Shown one piece after another: positions 1 through 6,926 of a DNA stretch of 20,890 nucleotides; the first letter of the stretch is position 1, and every line of letters begins with the position of its first letter. The position numbers were made by a program, and so were the translations under genes. The DNA is taken from the NCBI GenBank assembly GCA_016301865.1, contig JAEDOP010000004.1, forward strand, positions 1 through 20,890, read 5' to 3'. Origin of the DNA: Alphaproteobacteria bacterium (GTDB lineage: Bacteria; Pseudomonadota; Alphaproteobacteria; Rs-D84). The notes beneath the pieces are model-generated. The model saw nothing but the letters and a program-made list of their open reading frames with translations, made no database searches and was not told the DNA's origin.

Positions 1-16
1 CAAAAACGGGGGATAA

Positions 17-232
17 AATAAAAAAAACATTAACGCAATTTCTATGATTCTGTGCACAAGCATTGCATTTGCCGTCCAAGATGGATTTGGCGACCAAAAA
101 GAATGTTATCTTGAAACATACAAACACGACAGTGCTTGGTTCTGTGGCAAACACAACCGCAAATGCACACAAGAAATGACAAACACAAATAATATAACCA
201 ATATAATCCCATTATTTTGTGCACTTGAATAA
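17..232 (+). pseudogene. small Cys-containing exported protein, start codon apparently lost
   Basis: Read from codon 20-22 the frame gives KKNINAISMILCTSIAFA and then VQDG, which looks like a bacterial signal peptide with a signal peptidase I site, followed by a mature part of about 50 residues with four cysteines. No start codon exists where expected: the bases are AAT AAA AAA, whereas one extra G would give ATG AAA AAA at a normal distance from the purine run GGGGG at 8-12. The first real ATG (44) would leave a signal peptide without its basic n-region. Either a one-base deletion in an A-rich run inactivated the gene, or the base is missing from the assembly. The family is not recognised. 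The stop is TAA at 230-232. Confidence 0.35.
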
Positions 233-447
233 CTTGATTTTCGTTGCATACGGACTGAATTTGGCCTGTTTACAATGCTGCAAAAATAGGAATAAATAAC
301 GAAAAACAGGCATTTTGATTTAAAAATCCCTAGATTTTCGGTCTTTTTTACAGGTGTATCTGTTTTGATATACCCGGTTCATAAAAATAGGCTGCAACAT
401 ATCGTTTTAAAAGTAATATGATAATATCATAGAAAAAGGAGTCAAAC
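233..447. other. AT-rich intergenic region with inverted repeats
   Basis: No convincing coding frame was found. It contains an 8-bp inverted repeat GCCTGTTT (264-271) / AAACAGGC (304-311), and TGTTTACA at 267-274 is identical to the outer half-site over the LysR promoter near 683-719. The right end carries the 13-bp palindrome and Shine-Dalgarno site of the HTH gene. Confidence 0.4.
418..430. promoter_or_regulatory. palindrome ATGATAATATCAT, candidate operator
   Basis: A perfect 13-bp dyad (ATGATA-A-TATCAT) lies 17 bp before the start codon of the HTH gene and overlaps TATGAT and TAATAT, possible -10 boxes. The position fits autoregulation by the downstream HTH protein. The link to that protein is inference. 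Confidence 0.4.
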
Positions 448-675
448 ATGACACACAAAGATATATGGCAGGCAATAGATAATTTTGCATCAATGCAAAA
501 AATGTCTTGTTCTAAATTGGCAAAAATATCAGGAATGGACGCAACAACATTTAATAAAAGCAAGCGTTGGTCAAAATATGGGCAACCAAGATGGCCTTCT
601 ACCAGCAGCATTGCAAAAATATTAAATTCTACGGGCAAAACAGTGGTAGACTTTATAAACGGCATAAAAAAATAA
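448..675 (+). CDS. HTH transcriptional regulator, DNA-binding half of an S24-type repressor
   Basis: This 75-residue protein is almost entirely one helix-turn-helix domain. The segments DATTFNKSKR (about 31-40) and PRWPSTSSIAKIL (about 48-60) are typical of the N-terminal domain of S24/LexA-fold phage-type repressors in Alphaproteobacteria, where a C-terminal S24 peptidase usually follows and brings total length to about 200 residues. Here the reading frame stops after the HTH and the next bases belong to the LysR promoter, so the RecA-responsive autocleavage module is absent. It should therefore bind DNA without being an SOS-cleavable switch. A good Shine-Dalgarno site AAGGAG (436-441) sits 6 nt before ATG and decides the start. 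The palindrome at 418-430 may be its operator. Family assignment is confident; target genes are unknown. Confidence 0.75.
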   Translation: MTHKDIWQAIDNFASMQKMSCSKLAKISGMDATTFNKSKRWSKYGQPRWPSTSSIAKILNSTGKTVVDFINGIKK

Positions 676-681
676 AGATTT

Positions 682-719
682 TTGTTTACAAAATACTTTA
701 AAAGTATAACATGTAAACA
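682..719 (+). promoter_or_regulatory. LysR-gene promoter with nested operator dyads
   Basis: Two nearly concentric dyads cover this site: an outer pair TGTTTACA (683-690) / TGTAAACA (712-719), and an inner ATACTTT-A-AAAGTAT (693-707) that matches the LysR-type box ATAC-N7-GTAT (T-N11-A). TATAAC at 705-710 can serve as -10 with TTGTTT (682-687) as a weak -35 at 17-bp spacing. Transcription would then start at about 717-719, on the ATG itself, implying a leaderless mRNA. The overlap of operator, promoter and start codon fits negative autoregulation. Confidence 0.5.
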
Positions 720-1621
720 TGCCGACACTAAAAAATAAAGTAATTTTGTTACGAGAATTATTGGCACTGAAAGAAGTGGTTGATAGAGGCAGCATTCAAA
801 TTGCTGCAAATAAAAACGGCATAAAAAATTCCAATATGTCCCAACTGATCAAGAATTTGGAATCTTTGCTGGGGGTCAAACTTATCAACAGAAATTTTGA
901 TGGCAGTCAGCCAACAAATTCTACGCAAATCATATACAATGATATATGCACAATCGAAGAATTACTTAATAAAATTTTAGATACTTTTATAGACCCAGAT
1001 GATTTATCTGGCTATATGTCTGTGTGGGCCGAAGAAGGTTTGTTCGGCAGTTTTTTTATGAAAGATTTATCTGAGTTTTATGCTAAATATCCTAAAATCC
1101 GTTTGGAATTATTAATGAGAAAAGAACCAGATATAAACAACATGGATATTTTGATTATTAAACCAACAGTACACCCAAATATTCTTGGAACCCTTTTGTT
1201 TAAGTTCAAAACACGATTACAGTTTTATACCAGTCAAAAATATCTGTCTGCCAATGGTATGCCGAAAAACATGAATGATTTGTTGGAAAACCATAATTTA
1301 TGTCTGGTTGATAGATATATAAATTTACAAGAATTCAGAAATATTATAAAGCGTGCCAAACATTTGAATACAACGTCTGATTCGTTGGCGTTAATATCTC
1401 GTTTGGTTAATGATGGTGACGGAATAACAATTCTTCCATCATGGTTCAAAGAAACGCATACAAATCTTGTTTGTTTGGACGAATTGGATTTTAATTATGA
1501 AACAGAAATCCAATGTATATGCAGAAATCAAATAGCAGAAACCCCAAAAGTTCGTGCTTTTGTCAATTTCTTTACAAACTTGTGTTCATGTCATAACCTG
1601 CATATTGAATTCTGTTGTTGA
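719..1621 (+). CDS. LysR-family transcriptional regulator
   Basis: The protein has 300 residues, normal for the LysR family. An N-terminal winged HTH (about 10-65) contains the typical segment SNMSQLIKNLESLLGVKLINR, here seen in two parts around residues 38-59, followed by a substrate-binding-like domain (about 90-290). The ATG lacks a Shine-Dalgarno site and lies 8 nt after a -10 box, so translation is probably leaderless. It follows the HTH gene by 43 nt in the same direction, but the promoter and operator dyads in that gap suggest its own transcription. Residue use is rich in Asn, Lys and Ile, more AT-rich than the housekeeping genes to the right, consistent with accessory DNA. No divergent metabolic target gene is present, so the effector and regulon cannot be inferred. 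Confidence 0.8.
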   Translation: MPTLKNKVILLRELLALKEVVDRGSIQIAANKNGIKNSNMSQLIKNLESLLGVKLINRNFDGSQPTNSTQIIYNDICTIEELLNKILDTFIDPDDLSGYMSVWAEEGLFGSFFMKDLSEFYAKYPKIRLELLMRKEPDINNMDILIIKPTVHPNILGTLLFKFKTRLQFYTSQKYLSANGMPKNMNDLLENHNLCLVDRYINLQEFRNIIKRAKHLNTTSDSLALISRLVNDGDGITILPSWFKETHTNLVCLDELDFNYETEIQCICRNQIAETPKVRAFVNFFTNLCSCHNLHIEFCC

Positions 1622-1627
1622 TTTTGA

Positions 1628-1786
1628 CCCCTGCCCTTCAAATCACATTATGGTAAAATAACACATTTCTTTGCCGCACTGACCGAAGAGCCAAGTGTAG
1701 TTGATAAGATGTTAGAGTTTGAAAACAAGAAAGTCATGACACACCCCGCCAAAGGCGGCGAGAATCAACGGCATTCACCACATTAA
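1628..1786 (+). pseudogene. C-terminal coding remnant, family not recognised
   Basis: Immediately after the LysR stop, the frame from 1628 to TAA at 1784-1786 is open for 52 codons and reads like protein (for example FFAALTEEPSVVDKMLEFEN), but it begins right after an in-frame TGA (1625-1627) with no start codon or ribosome site. The only internal ATGs (1709, 1736) leave too little to be a domain. It is best read as the 3' end of a gene whose front was lost by deletion or by insertion of the neighbouring DNA. The region 1622-1808 otherwise holds nothing recognisable. Confidence 0.4.
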
Positions 1787-1808
1787 ACTTTTATTTTATA
1801 TATTCCAC

Positions 1809-1842
1809 CACTAAACACTTGCCACTAACACTAACCACTAAA
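1809..1842 (-). repeat. partial copy (A) of the CACTAAC palindromic repeat family
   Basis: These 34 bases are identical, in reverse orientation, to the left arm of the complete element at 8771-8804. The element's palindromic core is missing, so this is half a copy. Like the complete copy B it abuts a Rho-independent terminator hairpin (1843-1862), and the shared AAA joins the two. Confidence 0.75.
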
Positions 1843-1870
1843 AATCCCCCAGATGGGGGATTTTATTTTT
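1843..1870. terminator. Rho-independent terminator after the EnvC-like gene
   Basis: Stem AATCCCCC (1843-1850), loop AGAT, stem GGGGGATT (1855-1862). On the minus strand it follows the EnvC-like stop codon and ends in TTTTT; on the plus strand TTATTTTTC follows, so it could work both ways. Confidence 0.8.
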
Positions 1871-2936
1871 CCTTGAACAACCGGGCGGGGTCAATGGCAT
1901 TGTTGCCACGGCGCACCTCTAAATACATTTCTGGTTTATCTGGATTCATACGCCCAATTGGTTCACCGGCCAGAACCTCTTGTTCCAGGGTCACATCAAT
2001 ATCACCCAGATTTGTCATCACAGTATTATACCCATTTTTATGCGACATAATCACAACACGACCAAATCCACGAAAACTGTCCGCAAACTTCACAACACCA
2101 TCTGCCGGTGCCATAACCAACGCATCTCCACGCGTGCGCACACGCCAACCGTCTGATTTCAACCCCAGCGCGGTCTTTTCACCAAATCGCACCACCACGC
2201 GTCCCCGCACCGGCAGGTTTAATTTACGCCGTGAAAAACTGGCATCTGCTGACATCTGTGAACTGCCCACGCCAGCCGATAATTCTGAAATGCTTTTTGC
2301 GCGGGCCGACAATTCGCGCAATTTTTTTTGCAGCGCCGAATGTTCACTTTTTAATTTTTCATTTTGCGCACTGCGTGTTTTCAGCAGTTTATCCAACTCT
2401 TTTTTTTCGCGCGCATATTTTTTTGCGGTTCTGTCTAATTTTTCTTTTTCGACGGCGCGCGCATCACGAATTTTCCCCAGTTCGCGCACCTGCCCTTCTG
2501 CACGCGCAATTTCCCCATCCAGCTGTTGCGCCGTCCCCGACAAAACCGCCGACATCAGCACATATTCCCGCATATCATTGGCATCAAAACTGGGGTGCGA
2601 CGCAACGAACAAAATACTGGCGGCGGCATCCGATATTCGCGCCCGATTCGATTCCATTTCACGGGTAATTTTTTCACGTTGCGCATCCAGTTCTGCAATT
2701 TTCTTTGCCATTGCGCCACGCTGATATTCCAGGGAACTAACCTTGTCTGCGGCGCGCACCAATTCTTTTTTTGTTTTTGATACTTCGCGCTCGGACGATT
2801 TGACCTGTTGTTCTAGCTTTTTATTTTGTTGTTCGGTCTGTTTAATCTGTGCATTAATCTTGGACAGTTCACTGGCACCATACACCGGCCCCATTGCAAA
2901 ACATAACAAAGAAAATATTGCAACTACTTTCTTCAT
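1863..2936 (-). CDS. EnvC-like murein hydrolase activator (degenerate M23/LytM)
   Basis: This 357-residue periplasmic protein has an N-terminal signal peptide (residues 1-20, ending VYG-A), a long coiled coil (about 22-225) rich in Lys, Glu and Gln, and a C-terminal LytM/M23 domain (about 245-355). The zinc-ligand positions of active M23 peptidases are replaced: the usual HxH near the end reads MYLEV, and the first motif region reads GWRVRTRGD. This loss is characteristic of EnvC, which activates N-acetylmuramoyl-L-alanine amidases at the division septum rather than cutting peptidoglycan itself. Its ATG overlaps the tyrS stop as TAATG, so it is probably translated by coupling from the tyrS mRNA. 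The family call is strong; the amidase partner is not in the window. Confidence 0.85.
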   Translation of the reverse strand: MKKVVAIFSLLCFAMGPVYGASELSKINAQIKQTEQQNKKLEQQVKSSEREVSKTKKELVRAADKVSSLEYQRGAMAKKIAELDAQREKITREMESNRARISDAAASILFVASHPSFDANDMREYVLMSAVLSGTAQQLDGEIARAEGQVRELGKIRDARAVEKEKLDRTAKKYAREKKELDKLLKTRSAQNEKLKSEHSALQKKLRELSARAKSISELSAGVGSSQMSADASFSRRKLNLPVRGRVVVRFGEKTALGLKSDGWRVRTRGDALVMAPADGVVKFADSFRGFGRVVIMSHKNGYNTVMTNLGDIDVTLEQEVLAGEPIGRMNPDKPEMYLEVRRGNNAIDPARLFKEK

Positions 2937-4150
2937 TATTTCACAATCACTTTCAAGAATACTTTTTTACCCTTTTGCACCATGAATTCCGATGCCATCG
3001 CCACAACAGATTTCGGATCAGTAATTTTATTACCATCGATTTGGATTCCGCCCTGCTCGACCGTGCGGCGTGCCTCGGATTTTGATGGGAACAATTTGGT
3101 TGCACACAGGAAATCCAAAATCCCCATATCGCCCGCCATTTCAATTTCCATGCTTGGGATATTGGCCGAATTCACCCCACCACCAAACAATGCATCCGCC
3201 GCTTCCTGGGCGGCAACGGCGGCGTCCGTCCCATGTGCAATTTCAGTCGCTGCGAACGCCAAACGTTTCTTGGCAACATTTAATTCCGCCCCCTGCAACG
3301 CAGACAATTTCGCAATTTCATCCAATGGAATTTCTGTAAATATTTTCAAGAATTTTTCCACCAAATCATCGGATATATTGCGGAAATACTGATAGTATTC
3401 ATACGGCGTTGTTTTATCTTCGTTCACCCAAACCGCATTCCCGGCCGACTTTCCAATTTTATTTCCATTGGCATCGGTAATCAGGGATGTTGATAAAACA
3501 AATGCTTCCTTGCCCAACTTTTTGCGTATCAGTTCAATCCCCATAATTGCATTACCCCACTGGTCTGCACCACAGGTCTGTAATATACAATTATGTTCGC
3601 GATACAGTGTCAGGAAATCCACCGCCTGAAATGTCATATAGTTAAATTCCAGGAACGTCATACCGTTGTCCAGACGACGCTTTACCGAATCCATCGACAA
3701 CATACGTGGCACAGTAAAATCCGTTCCAAAATCGCGCAAGAAATCCATATGACTGTAATTTTTCATCCAATCATAGTTATCAACCATAATCGCGTCCGAC
3801 GCACCATCACCAAATTTAAAAAACTTAGAAAATGATTTTTTCAATCCTGCAACATTTTTCGCCAACACTTCTTCGGTCATCATCGGGCGACCGCTGTCGC
3901 GACCAGATGGGTCGCCAATACGTCCCGTCGCACCGCCAACCAATGTAATTGGTTTATGTCCATATTTCTGCAACCAACGCATCATCATAACCGGCACTAA
4001 ATGCCCAACATGCAACGAATCCGCCGTCGGGTCAGACCCCAAATATGCCGTAATTTTTCCCGCATTTAATGCATCGTTCAACCCATCCATATTAGATGTC
4101 TGATTAATAAACCCACGTGCCTGTAATTCAGCCAATAATTCGTTTTGCAT
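2936..4150 (-). CDS. tyrS: tyrosyl-tRNA synthetase
   Basis: This 404-residue class I synthetase charges tRNA-Tyr with tyrosine in the cytosol. The HIGH-type motif is HVGH at 47-50, the tyrosine-site signature GADQWGN is at 194-200 and the KMSKS-type motif is KIGKS at 231-235. A C-terminal S4-like RNA-binding domain (about 340-404) is present, so the protein is full length for the bacterial TyrS type. The ATG at 4150 is preceded by AAAGGA. An upstream promoter at 4175-4203 fits. The downstream EnvC-like gene overlaps its stop by one base, linking translation and division genes in one operon. Confidence 0.95.
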   Translation of the reverse strand: MQNELLAELQARGFINQTSNMDGLNDALNAGKITAYLGSDPTADSLHVGHLVPVMMMRWLQKYGHKPITLVGGATGRIGDPSGRDSGRPMMTEEVLAKNVAGLKKSFSKFFKFGDGASDAIMVDNYDWMKNYSHMDFLRDFGTDFTVPRMLSMDSVKRRLDNGMTFLEFNYMTFQAVDFLTLYREHNCILQTCGADQWGNAIMGIELIRKKLGKEAFVLSTSLITDANGNKIGKSAGNAVWVNEDKTTPYEYYQYFRNISDDLVEKFLKIFTEIPLDEIAKLSALQGAELNVAKKRLAFAATEIAHGTDAAVAAQEAADALFGGGVNSANIPSMEIEMAGDMGILDFLCATKLFPSKSEARRTVEQGGIQIDGNKITDPKSVVAMASEFMVQKGKKVFLKVIVK

Positions 4151-4174
4151 AATTTTTATTCCTTTATCAACACG

Positions 4175-4203
4175 ATAATATCACGCAATCCGCCCCCTTG
4201 CAA
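4175..4203 (-). promoter_or_regulatory. sigma70-type promoter of tyrS-envC operon
   Basis: On the minus strand TTGCAA (4198-4203), a 17-bp spacer and TATTAT (4175-4180) lie about 25 nt before the tyrS start codon and are followed by the Shine-Dalgarno AAAGGA. Confidence 0.55.
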
Positions 4204-4231
4204 CAAAACCACCAAAAAAAACTTACATAAA

Positions 4232-4262
4232 AAAATCCCCGCCACATGGCGGGGGGATTTTT
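4232..4262 (-). terminator. Rho-independent terminator after clpX
   Basis: Stem CCCCGCC (4237-4243), loop ACAT, stem GGCGGGG (4248-4254), followed on the minus strand by ATTTTTTTATG. It directly follows the clpX stop. Confidence 0.75.
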
Positions 4263-5520
4263 ATGCGACTTTTTTAGATTCCTTCATAATTTCAACAGGC
4301 GACTTTTTACCATCAACAACATCCGCATCAATTACAATTTCCGCCAAATCTTCTTTGTCTGGTGCATCAAACATCGGCTGCATTAATACCCGTTCCAGGA
4401 TACTGCGTAAACCACGCGCCCCTGTTTTACGCGCAACCGCCATTTTTGCAATCGCGCGCAGAGCATCGTCTGTGATATTCAATTTAACCCCATCCATACC
4501 CAACCTGGCGGTAAACTGTTTTACAACCGCATTTTTTGGTTCAGTCAAAATTTTGACCAACGCGTCTTCGTCCAGTTCTTGCAATGTCGTAATAACTGGC
4601 AAACGCCCAATCAGTTCTGGGATAATTCCAAACTTTACCAAATCTTCGGGTTCAACATCCTTCAAGAAACTTTTGTTTTTACGTTCTTCGGCAGATTCGA
4701 CATGTGCCCCAAAACCAATTCCACGACGCGCCGATGTACGATTGCCAATAATCTTGTTCAGGCCATCAAACGCCCCACCACAGATGAATAAAATCTTGCT
4801 GGTGTCTAATTGCACCGTTGCTTCGCCTGGATGTTTGCGCCCTGCACCACCGGCGGGCACATTTGCAACTGTGCCTTCAATCAGTTTCAGCAATGCCTGT
4901 TGCACACCTTCGCCGGAAACATCACGTGTCAGCGATGGGTTTTCTGATTTTCTGGAAATCTTGTCTATTTCATCGATATAAATGATACCGCGACCTGCGC
5001 GTTCAACATCGAAATTCGCATTCTGTAACAGACGCGTCAGAACACTTTCCACATCATCACCGACATAGCCCGCTTCGGTCAAAGTGGTCGCGTCCGCAAT
5101 TGCGAACGGCACATCCAACACACGCGCCAATGTTTGGGCAAACAGTGTTTTCCCCGTACCCGTCGATCCAATCAACAACACATTTGATTTTTGAATTTCT
5201 ACGTCTGACGTGGTTGCCATCGAATGACGTTTATAGTGATTATACACCGCCACCGCCAGCGTACGCTTGGCCGTATCTTGACCAATAATATATTCATTCA
5301 AGAAATTATAAATCTGGGATGGCGTTGGCAATTTCTTGACATCCTGGCTGACTGCGCGACGATTATCATCCGCCATAATATCATTACACAGATTGATACA
5401 TTCATCACAGATACAGACATTACGTCCACTGACCAACTTTTTTACTTCATAAACTGCCTTGCCACAGAAACTGCAAAACTGCTGGTTATTTTCCATTTTT
5501 GGTGTTTTATCATCACTCAT
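4261..5520 (-). CDS. clpX: ATP-dependent Clp protease ATP-binding subunit ClpX
   Basis: This 419-residue AAA+ unfoldase recognises tagged proteins and feeds them to ClpP. The N-terminal C4 zinc-binding domain has Cys16, Cys19, Cys38 and Cys41. Walker A is GSTGTGKT (about 118-125), the GYVG pore loop follows, Walker B is IIYIDEID, the RKH loop reads GRKHPGE, and the ClpP-docking loop reads IGFG. An upstream in-frame ATG (5538) would add six residues, but the ATG at 5520 has GGGG eight nt upstream and gives the normal ClpX N-terminus (MSDD), so it is preferred. It lies 26 nt after clpP, the usual clpP-clpX order. A lon gene does not follow; tyrS does. Confidence 0.95.
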   Translation of the reverse strand: MSDDKTPKMENNQQFCSFCGKAVYEVKKLVSGRNVCICDECINLCNDIMADDNRRAVSQDVKKLPTPSQIYNFLNEYIIGQDTAKRTLAVAVYNHYKRHSMATTSDVEIQKSNVLLIGSTGTGKTLFAQTLARVLDVPFAIADATTLTEAGYVGDDVESVLTRLLQNANFDVERAGRGIIYIDEIDKISRKSENPSLTRDVSGEGVQQALLKLIEGTVANVPAGGAGRKHPGEATVQLDTSKILFICGGAFDGLNKIIGNRTSARRGIGFGAHVESAEERKNKSFLKDVEPEDLVKFGIIPELIGRLPVITTLQELDEDALVKILTEPKNAVVKQFTARLGMDGVKLNITDDALRAIAKMAVARKTGARGLRSILERVLMQPMFDAPDKEDLAEIVIDADVVDGKKSPVEIMKESKKVA

Positions 5521-5546
5521 ATCTGTTTCCCCATACAAACTATGAA

Positions 5547-6128
5547 TTATTTACGTTCCAAAATACCGTCAATCAGGCCGAAATCCTTAGCCTCGCTCGG
5601 GCACATCCAGTTATCGCGTTCCATCGCATCAAACAATTCTTTTTCCTTGCGCCCTGTGAATTCAGACATCTGTTTGATTAATGTCTTTTTGTTTTTCTGA
5701 TATTGATTCATTCTGATTTCCATATCAGTAATCTGCCCCTGTGCACCCGCCAAAGGCTGATGAATCATAATCTGGGTATTCGGCAGAACGAAACGTTTAC
5801 CTTTTTCACCGGCCGCCAATAATACCGACCCCATTGACGCAACCAAGCCCATACCGATTGTTGAAACCGGGGCCTTGATATACTGCATCGTGTCCATAAT
5901 TGCCCAGCCCGCCGATACATCACCGCCCGGCGAATTAATATACATAGAAATTTCTGCGTTCGGATTTTCCGATTCCAAAAACAACAACTGTGCCACAATA
6001 CTGTTTGCCATTGTTGGTTCAATTTCCCCATTTACCATCACAATACGATCGCGCAACAGACGTGAATAAATATCGAACGAGCGTTCACCACGCGGCGATT
6101 CTTCTATAACCATTGGTATCAGTGCCAT
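5547..6128 (-). CDS. clpP: ATP-dependent Clp protease proteolytic subunit ClpP
   Basis: This 193-residue serine peptidase forms the tetradecameric chamber of ClpXP. The catalytic triad is visible as Ser98 (in GLVASMGS), His123 (in MIHQPLAG) and Asp172, at family-standard spacing. Length is normal, and there is almost no propeptide. AAGGAT lies about 9 nt before the start. Two promoters are visible upstream: a heat-shock-like one (6193-6222) and an extended -10 (6155-6163). It is followed by clpX in one operon. Confidence 0.95.
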   Translation of the reverse strand: MALIPMVIEESPRGERSFDIYSRLLRDRIVMVNGEIEPTMANSIVAQLLFLESENPNAEISMYINSPGGDVSAGWAIMDTMQYIKAPVSTIGMGLVASMGSVLLAAGEKGKRFVLPNTQIMIHQPLAGAQGQITDMEIRMNQYQKNKKTLIKQMSEFTGRKEKELFDAMERDNWMCPSEAKDFGLIDGILERK

Positions 6129-6154
6129 AATACAAAATCCTTTATTTTCTGTGA

Positions 6155-6163
6155 ATTATACCA
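6155..6163 (-). promoter_or_regulatory. extended -10 promoter of clpP
   Basis: TGGTATAAT on the minus strand is a perfect TATAAT with a TGn extension, 26 nt before the clpP start; no good -35 is present at 17 bp. Confidence 0.5.
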
Positions 6164-6192
6164 TACAAAAACCCGATTCGCGAATTTATGAT

Positions 6193-6222
6193 ATATATAG
6201 CCACTTTTTTAAGATATGCAAG
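6193..6222 (-). promoter_or_regulatory. heat-shock-like promoter of clpP (CTTG-N18-CTATATAT)
   Basis: On the minus strand CTTG (6219-6222), 18 bp, then CTATATAT (6193-6200). The same three-part layout and an adjoining GTGG occur before clpB. It resembles the alphaproteobacterial RpoH pattern CTTG plus CYTAT-like -10, with one mismatch at the first -10 base. A sigma70 reading (TTGCAT-N16-TATATA) is possible. Confidence 0.5.
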
Positions 6223-6235
6223 TCCATCACAAAAT

Positions 6236-6263
6236 TTGACAAAACAATTTTTTACATTAGAAT
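6236..6263 (+). promoter_or_regulatory. strong sigma70 promoter, near-leaderless
   Basis: TTGACA (6236-6241), 16 bp, TAGAAT (6258-6263). The predicted start of transcription is about 6270, only three nt before the ATG at 6273, and beyond the ATG at 6264. It is back-to-back with the clpP promoters. Confidence 0.65.
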
Positions 6264-6272
6264 ATGACCACT

Positions 6273-6542
6273 ATGTATGAACACACACCTGGATTTTATG
6301 CAATTGAATTACAACGTCTAAAACGGAATCAGGAAGTCCTGCGCACTGCCATGATTCATTCCCGTGATGAAAACATATTAAATAACTATAACGCCAACTT
6401 ATGCGATTTACTTGGTGCATCTGTGAACTGCAACCTGTGCACAGACGATAAAATCGACGCTGCCCACGACATTGCACACGAATACATCAAAATGCCCCGC
6501 ATAAAACAATGGCTGTTTGATATAAGACATAAATCAAAGTAA
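6273..6542 (+). CDS. hypothetical protein, 89 residues
   Basis: This is a soluble, mostly helical-looking protein with two nearby cysteines (NCNLC) and a basic C-terminus; I do not recognise a family. An in-frame ATG at 6264 overlaps the end of the -10 box and lies before the predicted transcription start, so the ATG at 6273 (MYEHT) is chosen; no Shine-Dalgarno is visible and the mRNA would have about three leader bases. A perfect promoter upstream and a strong terminator right after the stop make it a genuine monocistronic gene. It sits divergent to clpP, but no functional link can be shown. Confidence 0.6.
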   Translation: MYEHTPGFYAIELQRLKRNQEVLRTAMIHSRDENILNNYNANLCDLLGASVNCNLCTDDKIDAAHDIAHEYIKMPRIKQWLFDIRHKSK

Positions 6543-6570
6543 AAACCCGGCATTTGCCGGGATTTTTTTA
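6543..6570. terminator. bidirectional terminator
   Basis: Stem CCCGGCA (6546-6552), loop TT, stem TGCCGGG (6555-6561), A-run before and T-run after. It serves the plus-strand small gene and the minus-strand FKBP lipoprotein, whose stop overlaps the T-run. Confidence 0.85.
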
Positions 6571-6900
6571 TTTTTCAACAATGTCAATTACTTTGACTTT
6601 AAACACAACGGCCTTGCCCGCCAGGTCAGCCACATATTGTTCTGGGAATGTGATGTTAATATCACGTTCTTCGCCCTCGGCCATACCAACAACCTGTTCT
6701 TCAAACCCTGGGACGAATTGACCACTGCCCAATTTCAATGGGAAATTCTCTGCTGTACCACCTGGGAACTGAACACCATCCAAGAAACCTGCAAAATTGA
6801 TAACAACTGTATCACCATTTTCCGCAACCGGTGCTTTTTCACCACAGCCCGTCAAACCCAACGCAGCCATAATTCCCATAACAGACACTAATTTTTTCAT
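6568..6900 (-). CDS. FKBP-type peptidyl-prolyl isomerase lipoprotein, trigger-factor-like
   Basis: This 110-residue protein starts with a lipoprotein signal peptide (MKKLVSVMGIMAALGLTGC), lipidated on Cys19. The rest (about 28-108) is a single FKBP domain. Its sequence, with GDTVVINFAGFLDG near the start and the segment PGFEEQVVGMAEGEE, is closest in feel to the PPIase domain of trigger factor. It would act as a prolyl isomerase tethered to a membrane in the periplasm. The ATG at 6900 is chosen because of GGGG upstream and because it starts exactly at the signal peptide; the longer frame from 6945 would add an unlikely N-terminus. It follows the other lipoprotein by 26 nt in one operon. Confidence 0.85.
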   Translation of the reverse strand: MKKLVSVMGIMAALGLTGCGEKAPVAENGDTVVINFAGFLDGVQFPGGTAENFPLKLGSGQFVPGFEEQVVGMAEGEERDINITFPEQYVADLAGKAVVFKVKVIDIVEK

Positions 6901-6926
6901 TACTTTCCCCTTTTGTTTTTTGTTAA

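Noticed and set aside
42..224. Minus-strand frame of 60 codons, hydrophobic and Cys-rich
   Set aside because: No ribosome site or promoter; the plus strand has a much better signal-peptide frame over the same bases.
1819..2724. Long plus-strand frame opposite the EnvC-like gene
   Set aside because: It is a mirror of a clear minus-strand coiled-coil gene; the Ser/Phe/Arg-rich composition is that of an antisense frame.
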